From contig PNAI01000048.1 in assembly GCA_003169835.1 (NCBI GenBank), positions 542-64,541 of the forward strand: a stretch of 64,000 nucleotides of DNA, given 5' to 3'. Positions 1-8,778 of the stretch are shown one piece after another. The position numbers and the translations under genes are program-made. The notes under the pieces were generated by a model. That model had not been told where the DNA came from and made no database searches. It saw only the letters and a list, made by a program, of their open reading frames with translations. Numbering within the stretch: the stretch's first letter is position 1; each line of letters starts with the position of its first letter. Source of the DNA: Hyphomicrobiales bacterium. GTDB taxonomy: Bacteria > Pseudomonadota > Alphaproteobacteria > Rhizobiales > Xanthobacteraceae.

Positions 1-290
<290 letters not shown>

Positions 291-369
291 ATTCTTATCT
301 TCAATGCTCATTCGTGCGTGATCAGCACATGAGAAGAAAACCAGTTTGTTTCATTTTCGTCCTTCGCCG

Positions 370-485
370 GCCTGGTGGTATTTGCGGGGAGCCTGTACCC
401 GATCCCATCCCGAACTCGGCCGTTAATCTCCCCTGCGCCAATGGTACTAAGTCTCAAGACTTGGAAGAGTAGGTCGCTGCCAGGC
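370..485 (+). rRNA. rrf: 5S ribosomal RNA
   Basis: A 116-nt gene whose ends pair (gcctggtgg at the 5' end, ccaggc at the 3' end). It carries the conserved internal segment cccgatcccatcccgaactc near 398-417. It lies about 80 nt after the 23S end, the usual 23S-5S spacing of a bacterial rRNA operon. The length matches the family. Confidence 0.96.
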
Positions 486-534
486 CTGCCAAGGACGAAA
501 ATAATCTTTTCATGATCATCAGACGATCAACATC

Positions 535-562
535 AAATGGCCGCCAGCAATGGCGGCCATTT
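535..562 (+). terminator. Hairpin after the rRNA operon
   Basis: An 11-bp perfect stem (535-545 with 552-562) around a 6-nt loop, about 50 nt after the 5S gene. It is probably the first terminator of the rrn operon, although the T tract after it is short. Confidence 0.65.
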
Positions 563-612
563 GTATTTCAAGGCCAGAGCGCTTCAAGACCAGTGCGCTT
601 CAAGACCGAAGC

Positions 613-637
613 CTCCGCGGAAACGCGGAGTTTTTTT
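613..637 (+). terminator. Rho-independent terminator, second after rRNA
   Basis: A 7-bp GC-rich stem (ctccgcg/cgcggag) closed by a GAAA tetraloop and followed directly by seven T residues. This is a textbook intrinsic terminator. With the upstream hairpin it forms a tandem stop for the rRNA transcript. Confidence 0.85.
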
Positions 638-680
638 GTTTTTTGATGCGGGATCGATTTCACCCGCGCGCCATCCGCGC

Positions 681-783
681 TAGAGCCTTATCCACCTTGA
701 TGGAATCAGAACAGGGCTCTAGCTTATTGTTTGAGCATGATCTTTTCCGAAAACCGGTTCCCACTTTTCGGGATCATGCTCTA
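681..783. repeat. Dispersed palindromic repeat, copy 1
   Basis: This element is nearly identical to 6357-6458. It has two hairpins: tagagcc...ggctcta at its left and gagcatgatc...gatcatgctc at its right, the latter enclosing the conserved centre ttccgaaaaccggttcccac. Near-identical elements are very common between genes in Bradyrhizobium-like genomes (recalled family knowledge). Its function is unknown. It sits just upstream of the dehydrogenase at 822. Confidence 0.85.
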
Positions 784-821
784 ACGTCGCTTCCACAGTT
801 CAGCGCCGGAGGAACCGCGTC

Positions 822-1895
822 ATGGCCACCAATCGCGTCTATCGTATTGCCGTGATCCCTGGCGACGGCATCGGCAAAGAGGTCGTGCCGGAAGGCGTGC
901 GCGCGCTCGAGGCGGTGTCGAAGAAGTTCGGATTCGAGTTGCGGCAGGATTGGTTCGACTTCGCGTCTTACGACTATTACGCCAAGCACGAACGCATGAT
1001 GCCGGAGGATTGGAAGGAGCGGATCGGTATGCACGACGCGATCTTCTTCGGCGCCGTTGGCTGGCCGGCAAAGATCCCCGATCACATCTCGCTCTGGGGT
1101 TCGCTGATTCAATTCCGCCGCGAGTTCGACCAGTACGTAAATTTAAGACCCGTGCGTCTGATGCCCGGCGTGCCGTCGCCGCTTGCGGGCCGCAAGCCCG
1201 GCGATATCGACTTCTGGGTGGTGCGTGAAAACACCGAGGGCGAGTACTCCTCGATCGGCGGGCGGATGTTTCCCGGCACCGAGCGCGAAATCGTGATGCA
1301 GGAGACGGTGTTCACGCGAGTCGGCGTCGATCGCGTGTTGAAGTTTGCCTTCGAGCTCGCGCGCAAGACGCCGAAAAAGCATCTCACCTCCGCAACCAAA
1401 TCCAACGGTATCGCGATCACGATGCCGTATTGGGACGAGCGCGTGGAGGCGATGGCGAAGAATTTTCCCGATATCAAATGGGACAAGTATCACATCGATA
1501 TTCTGTCCGCGCTGTTCGTGCTGAAGCCGGATCGTTTCAACGTCGTGGTTGCGTCCAATTTGTTCGGAGATATCTTGTCCGATCTGGGCCCGGCCTGCAC
1601 CGGAACAATCGGGATCGCGCCGAGCGGAAACATCAATCCCGAACGGAAGTTTCCGTCGGTGTTCGAGCCGGTGCACGGTTCCGCGCCTGACATCGCGGGG
1701 CAAGGTATTGCCAATCCGATCGGCCAGATCTGGTCGGGGGCCATGATGCTGGAGCACCTTGGTGAGAACGACGCGGCAAAAGCGATCGTTTCCGCGATTG
1801 AAAAGGTGCTGGCCGAACAGAGGCTGCGCACGCGCGATCTCGGCGGACTCGCAAGCACGATCGACTGCGGCAAGGCCGTCGCCAATTATCTTTGA
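822..1895 (+). CDS. Tartrate dehydrogenase / D-malate dehydrogenase (decarboxylating), IMDH family
   Basis: A 357-residue cytoplasmic NAD-dependent beta-decarboxylating dehydrogenase of the isopropylmalate/isocitrate superfamily. It would oxidise D-malate, tartrate or a similar 2-hydroxyacid. The N-terminal IPGDGIGKEV nucleotide/substrate loop is near residues 12-21. Metal-binding aspartates of the GDILSD motif are D250 and D254. The C-terminal block GSAPDIAGQGIANP is near residue 286. The length fits the TtuC/DmlA branch. The ATG follows a GGAGG-like site about 7 nt upstream. It stands alone, flanked by a repeat and the convergent RidA gene. The exact substrate (tartrate, D-malate or 3-isopropylmalate analogues) cannot be read from sequence alone. 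Confidence 0.88.
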   Translation: MATNRVYRIAVIPGDGIGKEVVPEGVRALEAVSKKFGFELRQDWFDFASYDYYAKHERMMPEDWKERIGMHDAIFFGAVGWPAKIPDHISLWGSLIQFRREFDQYVNLRPVRLMPGVPSPLAGRKPGDIDFWVVRENTEGEYSSIGGRMFPGTEREIVMQETVFTRVGVDRVLKFAFELARKTPKKHLTSATKSNGIAITMPYWDERVEAMAKNFPDIKWDKYHIDILSALFVLKPDRFNVVVASNLFGDILSDLGPACTGTIGIAPSGNINPERKFPSVFEPVHGSAPDIAGQGIANPIGQIWSGAMMLEHLGENDAAKAIVSAIEKVLAEQRLRTRDLGGLASTIDCGKAVANYL

Positions 1896-1917
1896 TCGCG
1901 GGTATACACATCGTCAA

Positions 1918-2310
1918 TCAGGCGCGCGCCACGCAGTCGATCTCGACGTCGAATGGGCCGTGCCACGGAAGAACGCAGATGAAGCTGCGCGCCGGTGGGT
2001 TCGACGGGAAATAGCGCGCATACACCTTGTTGATCGCGGCAAAATGCGCGGCGTCGGTACAGTAGACGTTACACTTGATGATGTTATCGAGCGATGAGCC
2101 CGCTGCAGTGAGGCAGAGCTTAATCTGCTCAAGTTCAATCTCGGTCTGTCGTTCGACTGAGACGCGTGTGATTTCGCCGGTTTTTGGGTCGTAGGGCGGG
2201 ATATTCGACACGAACACGAGATCGCCGCTTTTGACCACCGGCGACACCGGCACGTTGCGGGCCTCATTCCAGCTGGACAGCGGCTCGACGCGAATAACTT
2301 TCCGCTTCAT
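1918..2310 (-). CDS. RidA family (YjgF/YER057c/UK114) protein
   Basis: A 130-residue RidA-fold protein. Family members are trimeric enamine/imine deaminases or diverged relatives. Typical features are [14 protein letters not shown]-like and [20 protein letters not shown]-like segments and the C-terminal E-I-D strand. The canonical catalytic arginine region (C-R-x-x) is replaced by NVYCTD, so it may belong to a non-deaminase RidA subgroup. I chose the ATG at 2310 because GAGGA lies a few bases before it. It diverges from a second RidA gene at 2480, and the 169-bp region between them probably holds both promoters. Confidence 0.83.
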   Translation of the reverse strand: MKRKVIRVEPLSSWNEARNVPVSPVVKSGDLVFVSNIPPYDPKTGEITRVSVERQTEIELEQIKLCLTAAGSSLDNIIKCNVYCTDAAHFAAINKVYARYFPSNPPARSFICVLPWHGPFDVEIDCVARA

Positions 2311-2379
2311 GATGATTCCTCGTGTTTGTTCGACATCATGATGGTCGCATCGTGGACGGCGTCTGTCATGCTCCTTTAA

Positions 2380-2395
2380 TTCGGCGGATGCCGAA
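2380..2395. promoter_or_regulatory. Inverted repeat, candidate operator
   Basis: A perfect 6-bp inverted repeat, ttcggc-ggat-gccgaa, between the divergent RidA genes. A 10-bp palindrome (catcatgatg) lies at 2334-2343. ArsR-type proteins bind such short dyads and an ArsR-like gene is the third gene of the rightward unit, so autoregulation is plausible but inferred. Confidence 0.3.
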
Positions 2396-2479
2396 CTATC
2401 GCTGCTTACTGGCGTCTTAGCCGCAGAGGTAGAGTTGGCGGTGATCGCTGAACATTTTTGCGAACGAGGAGGAGAGATC

Positions 2480-2866
2480 ATGACGTGGACCATGCAGGAC
2501 ATCGGGGTCGCGTCGCAGATCGGCCGCTATAGCGACGCCGTCGAGGTGCGCGGAAATGCGCGTTGGTTGTTCACGTCGGGAACCCCCGGCCTCGGCGTCG
2601 ATGGCATGCTGCCGCCGGACATCGCCGGACAGGCGGAACTCGCCTGGCGCCATATCGTCACCATGCTCGAGCGGGCTGCGATGACGGTGAATGACCTTGT
2701 GAAGGTCACACACTATCTGCTGCGAGCTGCCGACATTCCGGCATACGTTGAGGTTCGCTCGCGCTTTCTCGGCGCTGCGCGGCCTGCCTCTATGCTGCTG
2801 GTGGTGCCACAGCTTGTGAAGCCGGAATTTCTACTGGAAGTCGAAGCCTATGCTGCCAAAGAATAG
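2480..2866 (+). CDS. RidA family protein
   Basis: A 128-residue RidA-fold protein, only distantly similar to its divergent neighbour. The [19 protein letters not shown] and [21 protein letters not shown] segments follow the family pattern, and the C-terminal FLLEVEAYA strand contributes the usual Glu. I chose the ATG at 2480 because GGAGGAGAG lies immediately upstream. The stop is 2 nt before the regulator gene at 2869, so the two are almost certainly cotranscribed. Substrate is unknown. Confidence 0.83.
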   Translation: MTWTMQDIGVASQIGRYSDAVEVRGNARWLFTSGTPGLGVDGMLPPDIAGQAELAWRHIVTMLERAAMTVNDLVKVTHYLLRAADIPAYVEVRSRFLGAARPASMLLVVPQLVKPEFLLEVEAYAAKE

Positions 2867-2868
2867 CC

Positions 2869-3633
2869 ATGGTCGGCACCGCAAACATGGTTGAGGTTGC
2901 CGCGCTGGTCGGCGATACCGCGCGTGCCACCATTCTTGCCGCGCTCATGGGTGGCCAGGCTTTGACCGGCAGCGAGCTCGCATTTCTCGCCCGCATCTCG
3001 CGATCGACCGCAAGTGAGCACCTTTCCAAGCTTGTCGAAGCGCGGCTGATCGCAATCACCAAGCAGGGACGCTTCCGCTATTACCGGATCGTGTCGCCAC
3101 GGGTCGCAAAGATGCTCGAAAGCATCGAACTGGTCGCCGCCATCGACGTGCCGCCGCGATACCAGCCGCGTTCGATGAAGGACGACGCGCTGCGCTTCGC
3201 ACGCACCTGCTACGATCATCTGGCCGGTCAAGTCGGCGTCGCAATCGCCGATGCGCTCGTTACCAATGGTCACATCATTCTCGCCGAGGAGGGCGGTGAG
3301 GTGACCGATGCCGGTGCGCGATTCCTGGCCGGGTTCGGCGCCGATTTGACGTCGAAGTCGCGAAGCCGACGGCTGTTCTGCCAACCTTGCCTCGATTGGA
3401 GCGAGCGCCGGCTTCATGTCGCGGGCCACGTCGGGGCGGAAATCTGCCGCCGCTGTCTGGAACTGGGCTGGCTCAGGCGCGTGCGCGACTCGCGCGCGCT
3501 ACGTCTTACGCCTGATGGCAAATCCGGTCTGCGCGACCACTTTGGCTTGGATCTCGACAACCCAGAACTGTTGCGGCCGCGGGCCTTGGCGAGTGCCGGC
3601 AAAGGGGCTTCGGTCATTCCTCTGCGCCGCTGA
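2869..3633 (+). CDS. ArsR-type winged-helix transcriptional regulator
   Basis: 254 residues. Residues 8-85 form a winged helix of the ArsR/SmtB type: a recognition segment ISRSTASEHLSKLVEARLI followed by a wing GRFRYYRI. The ~165-residue C-terminal part is longer than in classical metal sensors and contains a CQPCLDW pair and further cysteines and histidines (EICRRCLELGWL). It could bind a ligand or metal, but no known metal site is evident. It is the second gene of the RidA operon and probably regulates the divergent RidA pair. The effector is unknown. Confidence 0.8.
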   Translation: MVGTANMVEVAALVGDTARATILAALMGGQALTGSELAFLARISRSTASEHLSKLVEARLIAITKQGRFRYYRIVSPRVAKMLESIELVAAIDVPPRYQPRSMKDDALRFARTCYDHLAGQVGVAIADALVTNGHIILAEEGGEVTDAGARFLAGFGADLTSKSRSRRLFCQPCLDWSERRLHVAGHVGAEICRRCLELGWLRRVRDSRALRLTPDGKSGLRDHFGLDLDNPELLRPRALASAGKGASVIPLRR

Positions 3634-3708
3634 TATTGCGCCTCCATATTGCGTTAGTATCTCGCACCTGAGCGCGTGCTATCAGCATCCGCTCGTGAGG
3701 AGGCCGCA

Positions 3709-4383
3709 ATGTCACGCCTGCGCATCTACGGCATCGCGCGCACGCGCGCGTTTCGTGCGATCTGGATCGCCAAGGAACTCGGCATCGACTACGAACATAT
3801 TCCGATCGAAATCGGCGAGGCCGGCGCGAAGAAGACGGAATACCTCGCGGTCAATCCGAACGGCCGGCTGCCTGCGATCGACGACGATGGGTTTGTGCTG
3901 TGGGAGTCGCTTGCCATCACGCTCTATCTCGCGAAAAAGCACGGAATTGGGCGGCTCTATCCGGCCACGCTTGAGGCCGAGGCCAGGACCTGGCAATGGA
4001 GCTTGTGGGCGCTCAACGAGGTCGACCGCGGCGTCAACATCTGGTCGCTGCATGCGGTGCGGCTGCCGCCGGAAGATCGCAATCCCGATAAACTCGCGGA
4101 GGCGCTGAAAGTCCTGGTGGCGCCGCTTAGGGTGCTTGATCGCGAATTCGCGGAGCGCCCGTATCTGCTCGGCGACGAATTCACCGTCGCCGATCTCAAC
4201 GTCGCGGCGGTGATCAGCCGCGCGATCGAAATGGACATGCCCGAGACGCCAAACGTTGCGCGATGGCTGCGCCGCTGCCTTGAGCGCTCAGCTGCGCGCG
4301 AGGCGCGCCGTTTGCGTGCCGAGTCCGACGCGGCCTCGCCGCCCGATGCGATCCGATTGATCGCCCGCATCAACCGCCTATGA
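3709..4383 (+). CDS. Glutathione S-transferase family protein
   Basis: 224 residues, cytosolic. The N-terminal thioredoxin-like domain (about 1-80) has the glutathione-binding NPNGRLPAIDDDG and WESLAITLYLA segments. The helical C-terminal domain carries the folding motif around EFTVADLNVAAVI. The start codon at 3709 follows GAGGAGG. The next gene starts 7 nt after its stop, so they may be cotranscribed. The electrophile substrate is not predictable. Confidence 0.87.
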   Translation: MSRLRIYGIARTRAFRAIWIAKELGIDYEHIPIEIGEAGAKKTEYLAVNPNGRLPAIDDDGFVLWESLAITLYLAKKHGIGRLYPATLEAEARTWQWSLWALNEVDRGVNIWSLHAVRLPPEDRNPDKLAEALKVLVAPLRVLDREFAERPYLLGDEFTVADLNVAAVISRAIEMDMPETPNVARWLRRCLERSAAREARRLRAESDAASPPDAIRLIARINRL

Positions 4384-4390
4384 TCGATTG

Positions 4391-6103
4391 ATGCCTAAGC
4401 CGGTTTCGCAGGAATTTCTCGACAATCTCGGCCGCACGCTCGAACAGGGCGTTGCCGCGCATCGGGCAGGGCGGCTCGATGAAGCGGAAAAAATCTACGC
4501 GCGCATTCTCAAGAGCTTGCCCGACCAGTTCGACGCGCTGCTGCTCATGGCCCAGCTCAAGATGGCGCGCGGCAAGGCGGCTGAGGCCTATCGCTTGGCA
4601 AGCGCTGCGACCGCTGCACGGCCGGACTCGGCCGATGCTCGGGTGGCGCTCGGTCACATTCTTCGCGCGCTCAAGCGTGATGACGAGGCGCTGGCCGCCT
4701 TCGAGAAGGCGCTGGCGATTGTGCCCGGCCATATCGATGCGCTGGGCAGCCGCGGCGATGCACTGCTGGCGCGCGGGCGGGCCGAGGAGGGGCTGCAATG
4801 TTTCGATAAGATTCTCACGCTTGCGCCCGGCCATCGCGAGGCGCGCGCCAATCGCGGCGCGGCGCTCGCCAAGCTCGAACGATATGAAGAAGCGCTCGCC
4901 GAATTCGACGCCGTCCTGGCGCAGGCGCCGCAGCACCCATCGCCGCATTACTCTATAGCGCTCTACAATCGCGCCAATGCGCTTACGAGTGTTGGGCGCT
5001 ACGCGGAATCGCTTGCAGCGTATGACCGCGTTTTGGCGGCTGTTCCACAGCATGCGCCGGCCTGGAACAATCGTGGCAATGCGCTGATGGCGCTTAAGCG
5101 TCACGCGGATGCTGTGGAGAGCTTTTCGAAGGCGGTCGCGCACAAGCCCGACTATGCGGATGCCTATTTCAATCGATCGCTTGCGCTGCTTGCGGTTGGC
5201 GACTATGCGCGTGGTTTTACGGATTACGAGTGGCGCTGGAAGCGCTCCGGCATGCCGGCCGTGCGACGCAACTTTGGCCGGCCGCTATGGCTTGGCGAAT
5301 TTCCGCTGGCGCGGAAGACTATCCTGGTTCACTCGGAGCAGGGCCTGGGCGATTGCATTCAATTCGCGCGTTACATTCCGCTGCTCGCGCGCGAGGGGGC
5401 GAGTGTCGTGCTTGAGGTGCAAGCGGAACTGAAATCGCTCTTGTCGCGGCTTGTGGGTGTGTCGCAGATTTTTGCGCGCGGGGAGGCACTGCCGGGGTTT
5501 GACGTGCAATGTCCCGTTGGCAGCTTGCCGCTCGCGCATAAGACTGTGGCCGCGAGCGTACCGGCGGAGATTCCATATCTCGCCACCGACGAAAAACGTT
5601 TGGCGAAATGGCGTTCGCGTCTTGAGGCCCTCAAAACTCCGCGCGTTGCTTTTGTTTGGGCGGGAAATGTCAGCCACGCCAACGACCGCAATCGCTCGAT
5701 TACGTTCGCGCAGCTCAAGCCGCTTTGGGAGAACGGCGCTGCAAGCTTCGTGAGCCTGCAGCGCGAGCTGCGCCGTTCCGACGCGGAAGAACTTAAAAAG
5801 GCGCCTGACGTTTTGCACCTCGGCGATGAATTTTCCGACCTCGACGACACGGCCGCGGTCATCGCGCTATGCGAACTGGTCGTTTCCGTCGACACATCGG
5901 TGGCGCATCTCGCTGCCGCCATGGGGCGGCCGACTTGGGTGCTGCTGCCATTCTCTCCCGATTGGCGCTGGACGCTCGAAGCCGAGCGAAGCCCGTGGTA
6001 TCCGGCGGCGCGGCTGTTCCGCCAACCGCAATTGGGGGATTGGGCGAGCGTGATCGAGCGCGTGCGCATGGAGCTTGCAAAGCTTGGCGGCGCTCCAGCG
6101 TGA
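4391..6103 (+). CDS. Tetratricopeptide-repeat protein with C-terminal glycosyltransferase-9-like domain
   Basis: 570 residues. Residues ~10-300 hold about seven TPR units (for example AEKIYARILKSLPDQFDALL and ALAAFEKALAIVPGHIDALG). From about residue 310 a heptosyltransferase-like fold follows, with LVHSEQGLGDCIQFARYIPLL and the sugar-nucleotide region SVDTSVAHLAAAMGRPTWVLL. This architecture is common in alphaproteobacteria and is thought to act in glycosylation of surface polymers or proteins, but no substrate is established. No signal peptide is seen. The ATG at 4391 is preferred to the TTG one codon earlier. Confidence 0.82.
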   Translation: MPKPVSQEFLDNLGRTLEQGVAAHRAGRLDEAEKIYARILKSLPDQFDALLLMAQLKMARGKAAEAYRLASAATAARPDSADARVALGHILRALKRDDEALAAFEKALAIVPGHIDALGSRGDALLARGRAEEGLQCFDKILTLAPGHREARANRGAALAKLERYEEALAEFDAVLAQAPQHPSPHYSIALYNRANALTSVGRYAESLAAYDRVLAAVPQHAPAWNNRGNALMALKRHADAVESFSKAVAHKPDYADAYFNRSLALLAVGDYARGFTDYEWRWKRSGMPAVRRNFGRPLWLGEFPLARKTILVHSEQGLGDCIQFARYIPLLAREGASVVLEVQAELKSLLSRLVGVSQIFARGEALPGFDVQCPVGSLPLAHKTVAASVPAEIPYLATDEKRLAKWRSRLEALKTPRVAFVWAGNVSHANDRNRSITFAQLKPLWENGAASFVSLQRELRRSDAEELKKAPDVLHLGDEFSDLDDTAAVIALCELVVSVDTSVAHLAAAMGRPTWVLLPFSPDWRWTLEAERSPWYPAARLFRQPQLGDWASVIERVRMELAKLGGAPA

Positions 6104-6211
6104 AGCCTTGTATAAGCGAAGCAATGATCGATACGTCGGGCTTCCCAAGCATGGATCGCATTGCTACATAAGCCACGCACGCGGGGCGAAAATCCCGCGC
6201 GACCGATTTAT

Positions 6212-6288
<77 letters not shown>

Positions 6289-6292
6289 AATT

Positions 6293-6325
6293 AGCCTGTG
6301 ATGTCAACGACATCACAGGCTTTTT
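6293..6325 (+). terminator. Rho-independent terminator of the initiator tRNA
   Basis: A 13-bp perfect stem (6293-6305 with 6309-6321), a 3-nt loop and a T tract, starting 5 nt after the tRNA CCA end. Confidence 0.9.
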
Positions 6326-6356
6326 GTTGGGTGTCGCGGGAGCTGAGGCGCTCACT

Positions 6357-6458
6357 TAGAGCCTTATCTACCTTGATGGAATCAGAGCAGGGCTCTAGCT
6401 TTTTGTTGAGCATGATCTTTTCCGAAAACCGGTTCCCACTTTTTGGGATCATGCTCTA
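6357..6458. repeat. Dispersed palindromic repeat, copy 2
   Basis: The second copy of the element at 681-783, with the same two hairpins and only a few substitutions. Its last three bases are also the stop codon of the leftward permease gene at 6456, so it abuts that gene exactly. Confidence 0.85.
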
Positions 6459-7199
6459 ATTGCGGCGATGCAGACGATGCTCCATCCACAGCAACAGTGA
6501 ATTCGCGAGCACGGCGAAGACGAACAGCATGATCGCGACGGTGAGCATCTCCTCCGATTGGGCGAGCGACATGGCGTTGATGATGAGAAATCCAAGCCCG
6601 CGTTTGGATGCGAACATCTCAGCGAGCAGCACGCCCAGCAGCGTGACCGTGAAGCCGATGCGAAGTCCGGCAACGACCTCGGGTAACGTGGCTGGAAAAA
6701 AAACGGCGAAGATGGTTTGCCATTTCGAGAGATGCAGGGTGCGCGCTACCTTCAGATAGACTGGCGGAATATTGCGGATGGCGCTCATGGTGAGCAGCGC
6801 TACCGGCAAGATGCCATGCAACGCGCCGAAGGCGACCTTGCCCGAAATTCCGAGCCCGAAGATGAGCAGGATCACCGGATAGAGCGTGATTTTGGGAATG
6901 GAATAGAGTGCCACCAGCAGCGGCTCGCCGACGGCGCCCGACAAATGATGCGCACCGAGCCAGACGCCGATCGCAAGGCCCAGTCCATAGGCGATGACAA
7001 GCGCGTAGGTGAATGCGGCGAGCGTCGCCAAAGCGTTCTCGGCAAAGCGCGCGCTCGGCACCAAATGGGCGAGATAGGCGAGCGTGGCCGCCGGTCCCGG
7101 CAATGCGGTGTCGCCCACCATGAGATTTAGGCCCTGCCAGACCGCGAGCAAGATGGCCACGATGATCAGCGAATCGGTTACGCGTTGCGTTGCGATCAT
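6456..7199 (-). CDS. ABC transporter permease (SsuC/TauC/NrtB type)
   Basis: A 247-residue inner-membrane permease with about six hydrophobic segments. The cytoplasmic coupling loop around KWQTIFAVFFPATLPEVVAGLRIGFT matches the EAA-type motif of BPD permeases. Its ATG overlaps the stop of the upstream permease (ATGA at 7196-7199), giving translational coupling. It is the fourth and last gene of the importer operon. The stop codon lies inside a dispersed repeat. The transported compound is unknown: families with this architecture carry sulfonates, nitrate, taurine or pyrimidine precursors. Confidence 0.87.
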   Translation of the reverse strand: MIATQRVTDSLIIVAILLAVWQGLNLMVGDTALPGPAATLAYLAHLVPSARFAENALATLAAFTYALVIAYGLGLAIGVWLGAHHLSGAVGEPLLVALYSIPKITLYPVILLIFGLGISGKVAFGALHGILPVALLTMSAIRNIPPVYLKVARTLHLSKWQTIFAVFFPATLPEVVAGLRIGFTVTLLGVLLAEMFASKRGLGFLIINAMSLAQSEEMLTVAIMLFVFAVLANSLLLWMEHRLHRRN

Positions 7200-7954
7200 T
7201 GCGGCCGTACTCCGCGACGAGCCGACCAGCGTAGATCCCAGGCGTGCAGCGCCATGTTCATGCAGGTCGCAAACACCAGGAGTAAAAGGATCAGCGCGTA
7301 CATCTTGCGATTGTTAAAATCGCTGTAGGCGTCGGCGATGGCGCGGCCGAGGCCTGCGGGCGCAAGTATGAATTCGCTGGCGATGACCGCGATGAATCCG
7401 TAGCTGACCGCGAGCTTGACTCCGGTGAAGAGATGTGGGGCGGCGGCCGGAAGTTTCAACCGCAGGGCGGTGTCGAGCGGGCCCATGCGATGCACGCGCG
7501 CTACTTTGGTGAGCACGCGTGGAACGCGGTCGAGGCCGTTAAGGGTGGCGATGATCATGGCGACGGCGGCGGCTGCGATGCCAATCAGAACGATCGGGAT
7601 GATAGACAGGCCAAAGATGGCGACCATCACCGGATAGAAGATGAAGATCGGCACGGCATAATAAGTGGCTAAGAGCGGATCGAGCGCTCGCCGTACGCGC
7701 GGCACGGCGTGAATTAAAAGCCCGAGCGCAAATCCGAGTACGATGGATATCGCCACGGCGATCACCACGACGCCGAACGTGCGGGCGATGTCGCTGTTGA
7801 GCTCGCCGGACGCCAGGAGGCGGACCAGCACGGTCGTCATTTCGGAGGGCGGGATGATGGTGCGGTAGTCGATGAAGCCGAGCCGGCAGGCGAGTTCAAG
7901 CAGGCCTATGGCGGCAATAACGACAATAAGCCTGATGACGCCGACACGGCTCAT
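7196..7954 (-). CDS. ABC transporter permease (SsuC/TauC/NrtB type)
   Basis: A 252-residue permease, paralogous to the next gene, with multiple membrane spans and the coupling loop LDTALRLKLPAAAPHLFTGVK. I chose the ATG at 7954 because it overlaps the ATPase stop (ATGA), the same arrangement as at every other junction of the operon. The two different permeases probably form a heterodimer, unlike the homodimer expected for single-permease Ssu/Tau systems. Confidence 0.86.
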   Translation of the reverse strand: MSRVGVIRLIVVIAAIGLLELACRLGFIDYRTIIPPSEMTTVLVRLLASGELNSDIARTFGVVVIAVAISIVLGFALGLLIHAVPRVRRALDPLLATYYAVPIFIFYPVMVAIFGLSIIPIVLIGIAAAAVAMIIATLNGLDRVPRVLTKVARVHRMGPLDTALRLKLPAAAPHLFTGVKLAVSYGFIAVIASEFILAPAGLGRAIADAYSDFNNRKMYALILLLLVFATCMNMALHAWDLRWSARRGVRPQ

Positions 7955-8778
7955 GCCGGACCCGCGCCGGAATGACCAAGCGATTTGATCGACTCGCCGC
8001 GGAGGTTCTCCCACAGACGGCCGGTGATCTCGCCGAAGCTGGTTTCGCTGACAATTGTGCTGTCGCGCTCGCGCGGCCAGCGGGTCTCGACAATGTCCAT
8101 AAAACGTCCCGGCCGCGCCGACATCGCCCCGATGCGATCGGAGAGCATGGCGGCCTCGTCGAGCGCGTGGGTGATCAGCAACACGGTCGCGCTGGTGCGC
8201 CGCCAGAGGCGGAGCACTTCGTCGCCCATGAGCAGGCGCGTCTGCGCATCGAGCGCGCCGAACGGCTCGTCGAGCAGGATTAGGCGCGGCTGGAGTACCA
8301 GGGTGCGGGCGATGCAGACGCGCTGCCGCATGCCCCCCGAAAGCTGCGAGGGATACGCCCTGGCGAAATCCTGAAGCCCCATGAACGCCAGCGCGTCGTT
8401 GACGCTGCGGCTTACTTCGGCTTCGGGCGCGCCGGCGCGGCGCAGGCCAAATGCCGCGTTGTCCCAGACCGTAAGCCAGGGAAAGCTCGCGTCCTCCTGA
8501 AAAACTACGCCAATTCCGTCGGGGACATCGGCGGTGACGGGCTGGCCCTCGAAAGTCACGGTGCCGGAGGTCGGCGACTGCAGGCCGGCCAGAATTTCCA
8601 GCAGCGTAGACTTGCCGCAGCCGGAAGGACCAACGACGGCGAAGAATTCGCCCCTGCGCAGTTCAAGATCGACGGGTCCAAGCGCGTGGACCGGTTGCTG
8701 GCCGGTCGCGCCTGGAAAAATCCGCGTTACGCCCAAGAGCCGTGCATGGACTTCGCCGCCGGAGTCCGGACCGGTCAT
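7951..8778 (-). CDS. ABC transporter ATP-binding protein (SsuB/TauB type)
   Basis: A 275-residue cytoplasmic ATPase. Walker A GPSGCGKST is near residue 50, the Q-loop VFQEDASFPW, the signature LSGGMRQR, Walker B LILLDEPFGALD, and the H-loop histidine in LLITHALDEA. It energises the two permeases downstream. Start and stop overlap its neighbours by 4 nt each. Length and motifs are complete. Confidence 0.92.
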   Translation of the reverse strand: MTGPDSGGEVHARLLGVTRIFPGATGQQPVHALGPVDLELRRGEFFAVVGPSGCGKSTLLEILAGLQSPTSGTVTFEGQPVTADVPDGIGVVFQEDASFPWLTVWDNAAFGLRRAGAPEAEVSRSVNDALAFMGLQDFARAYPSQLSGGMRQRVCIARTLVLQPRLILLDEPFGALDAQTRLLMGDEVLRLWRRTSATVLLITHALDEAAMLSDRIGAMSARPGRFMDIVETRWPRERDSTIVSETSFGEITGRLWENLRGESIKSLGHSGAGPA

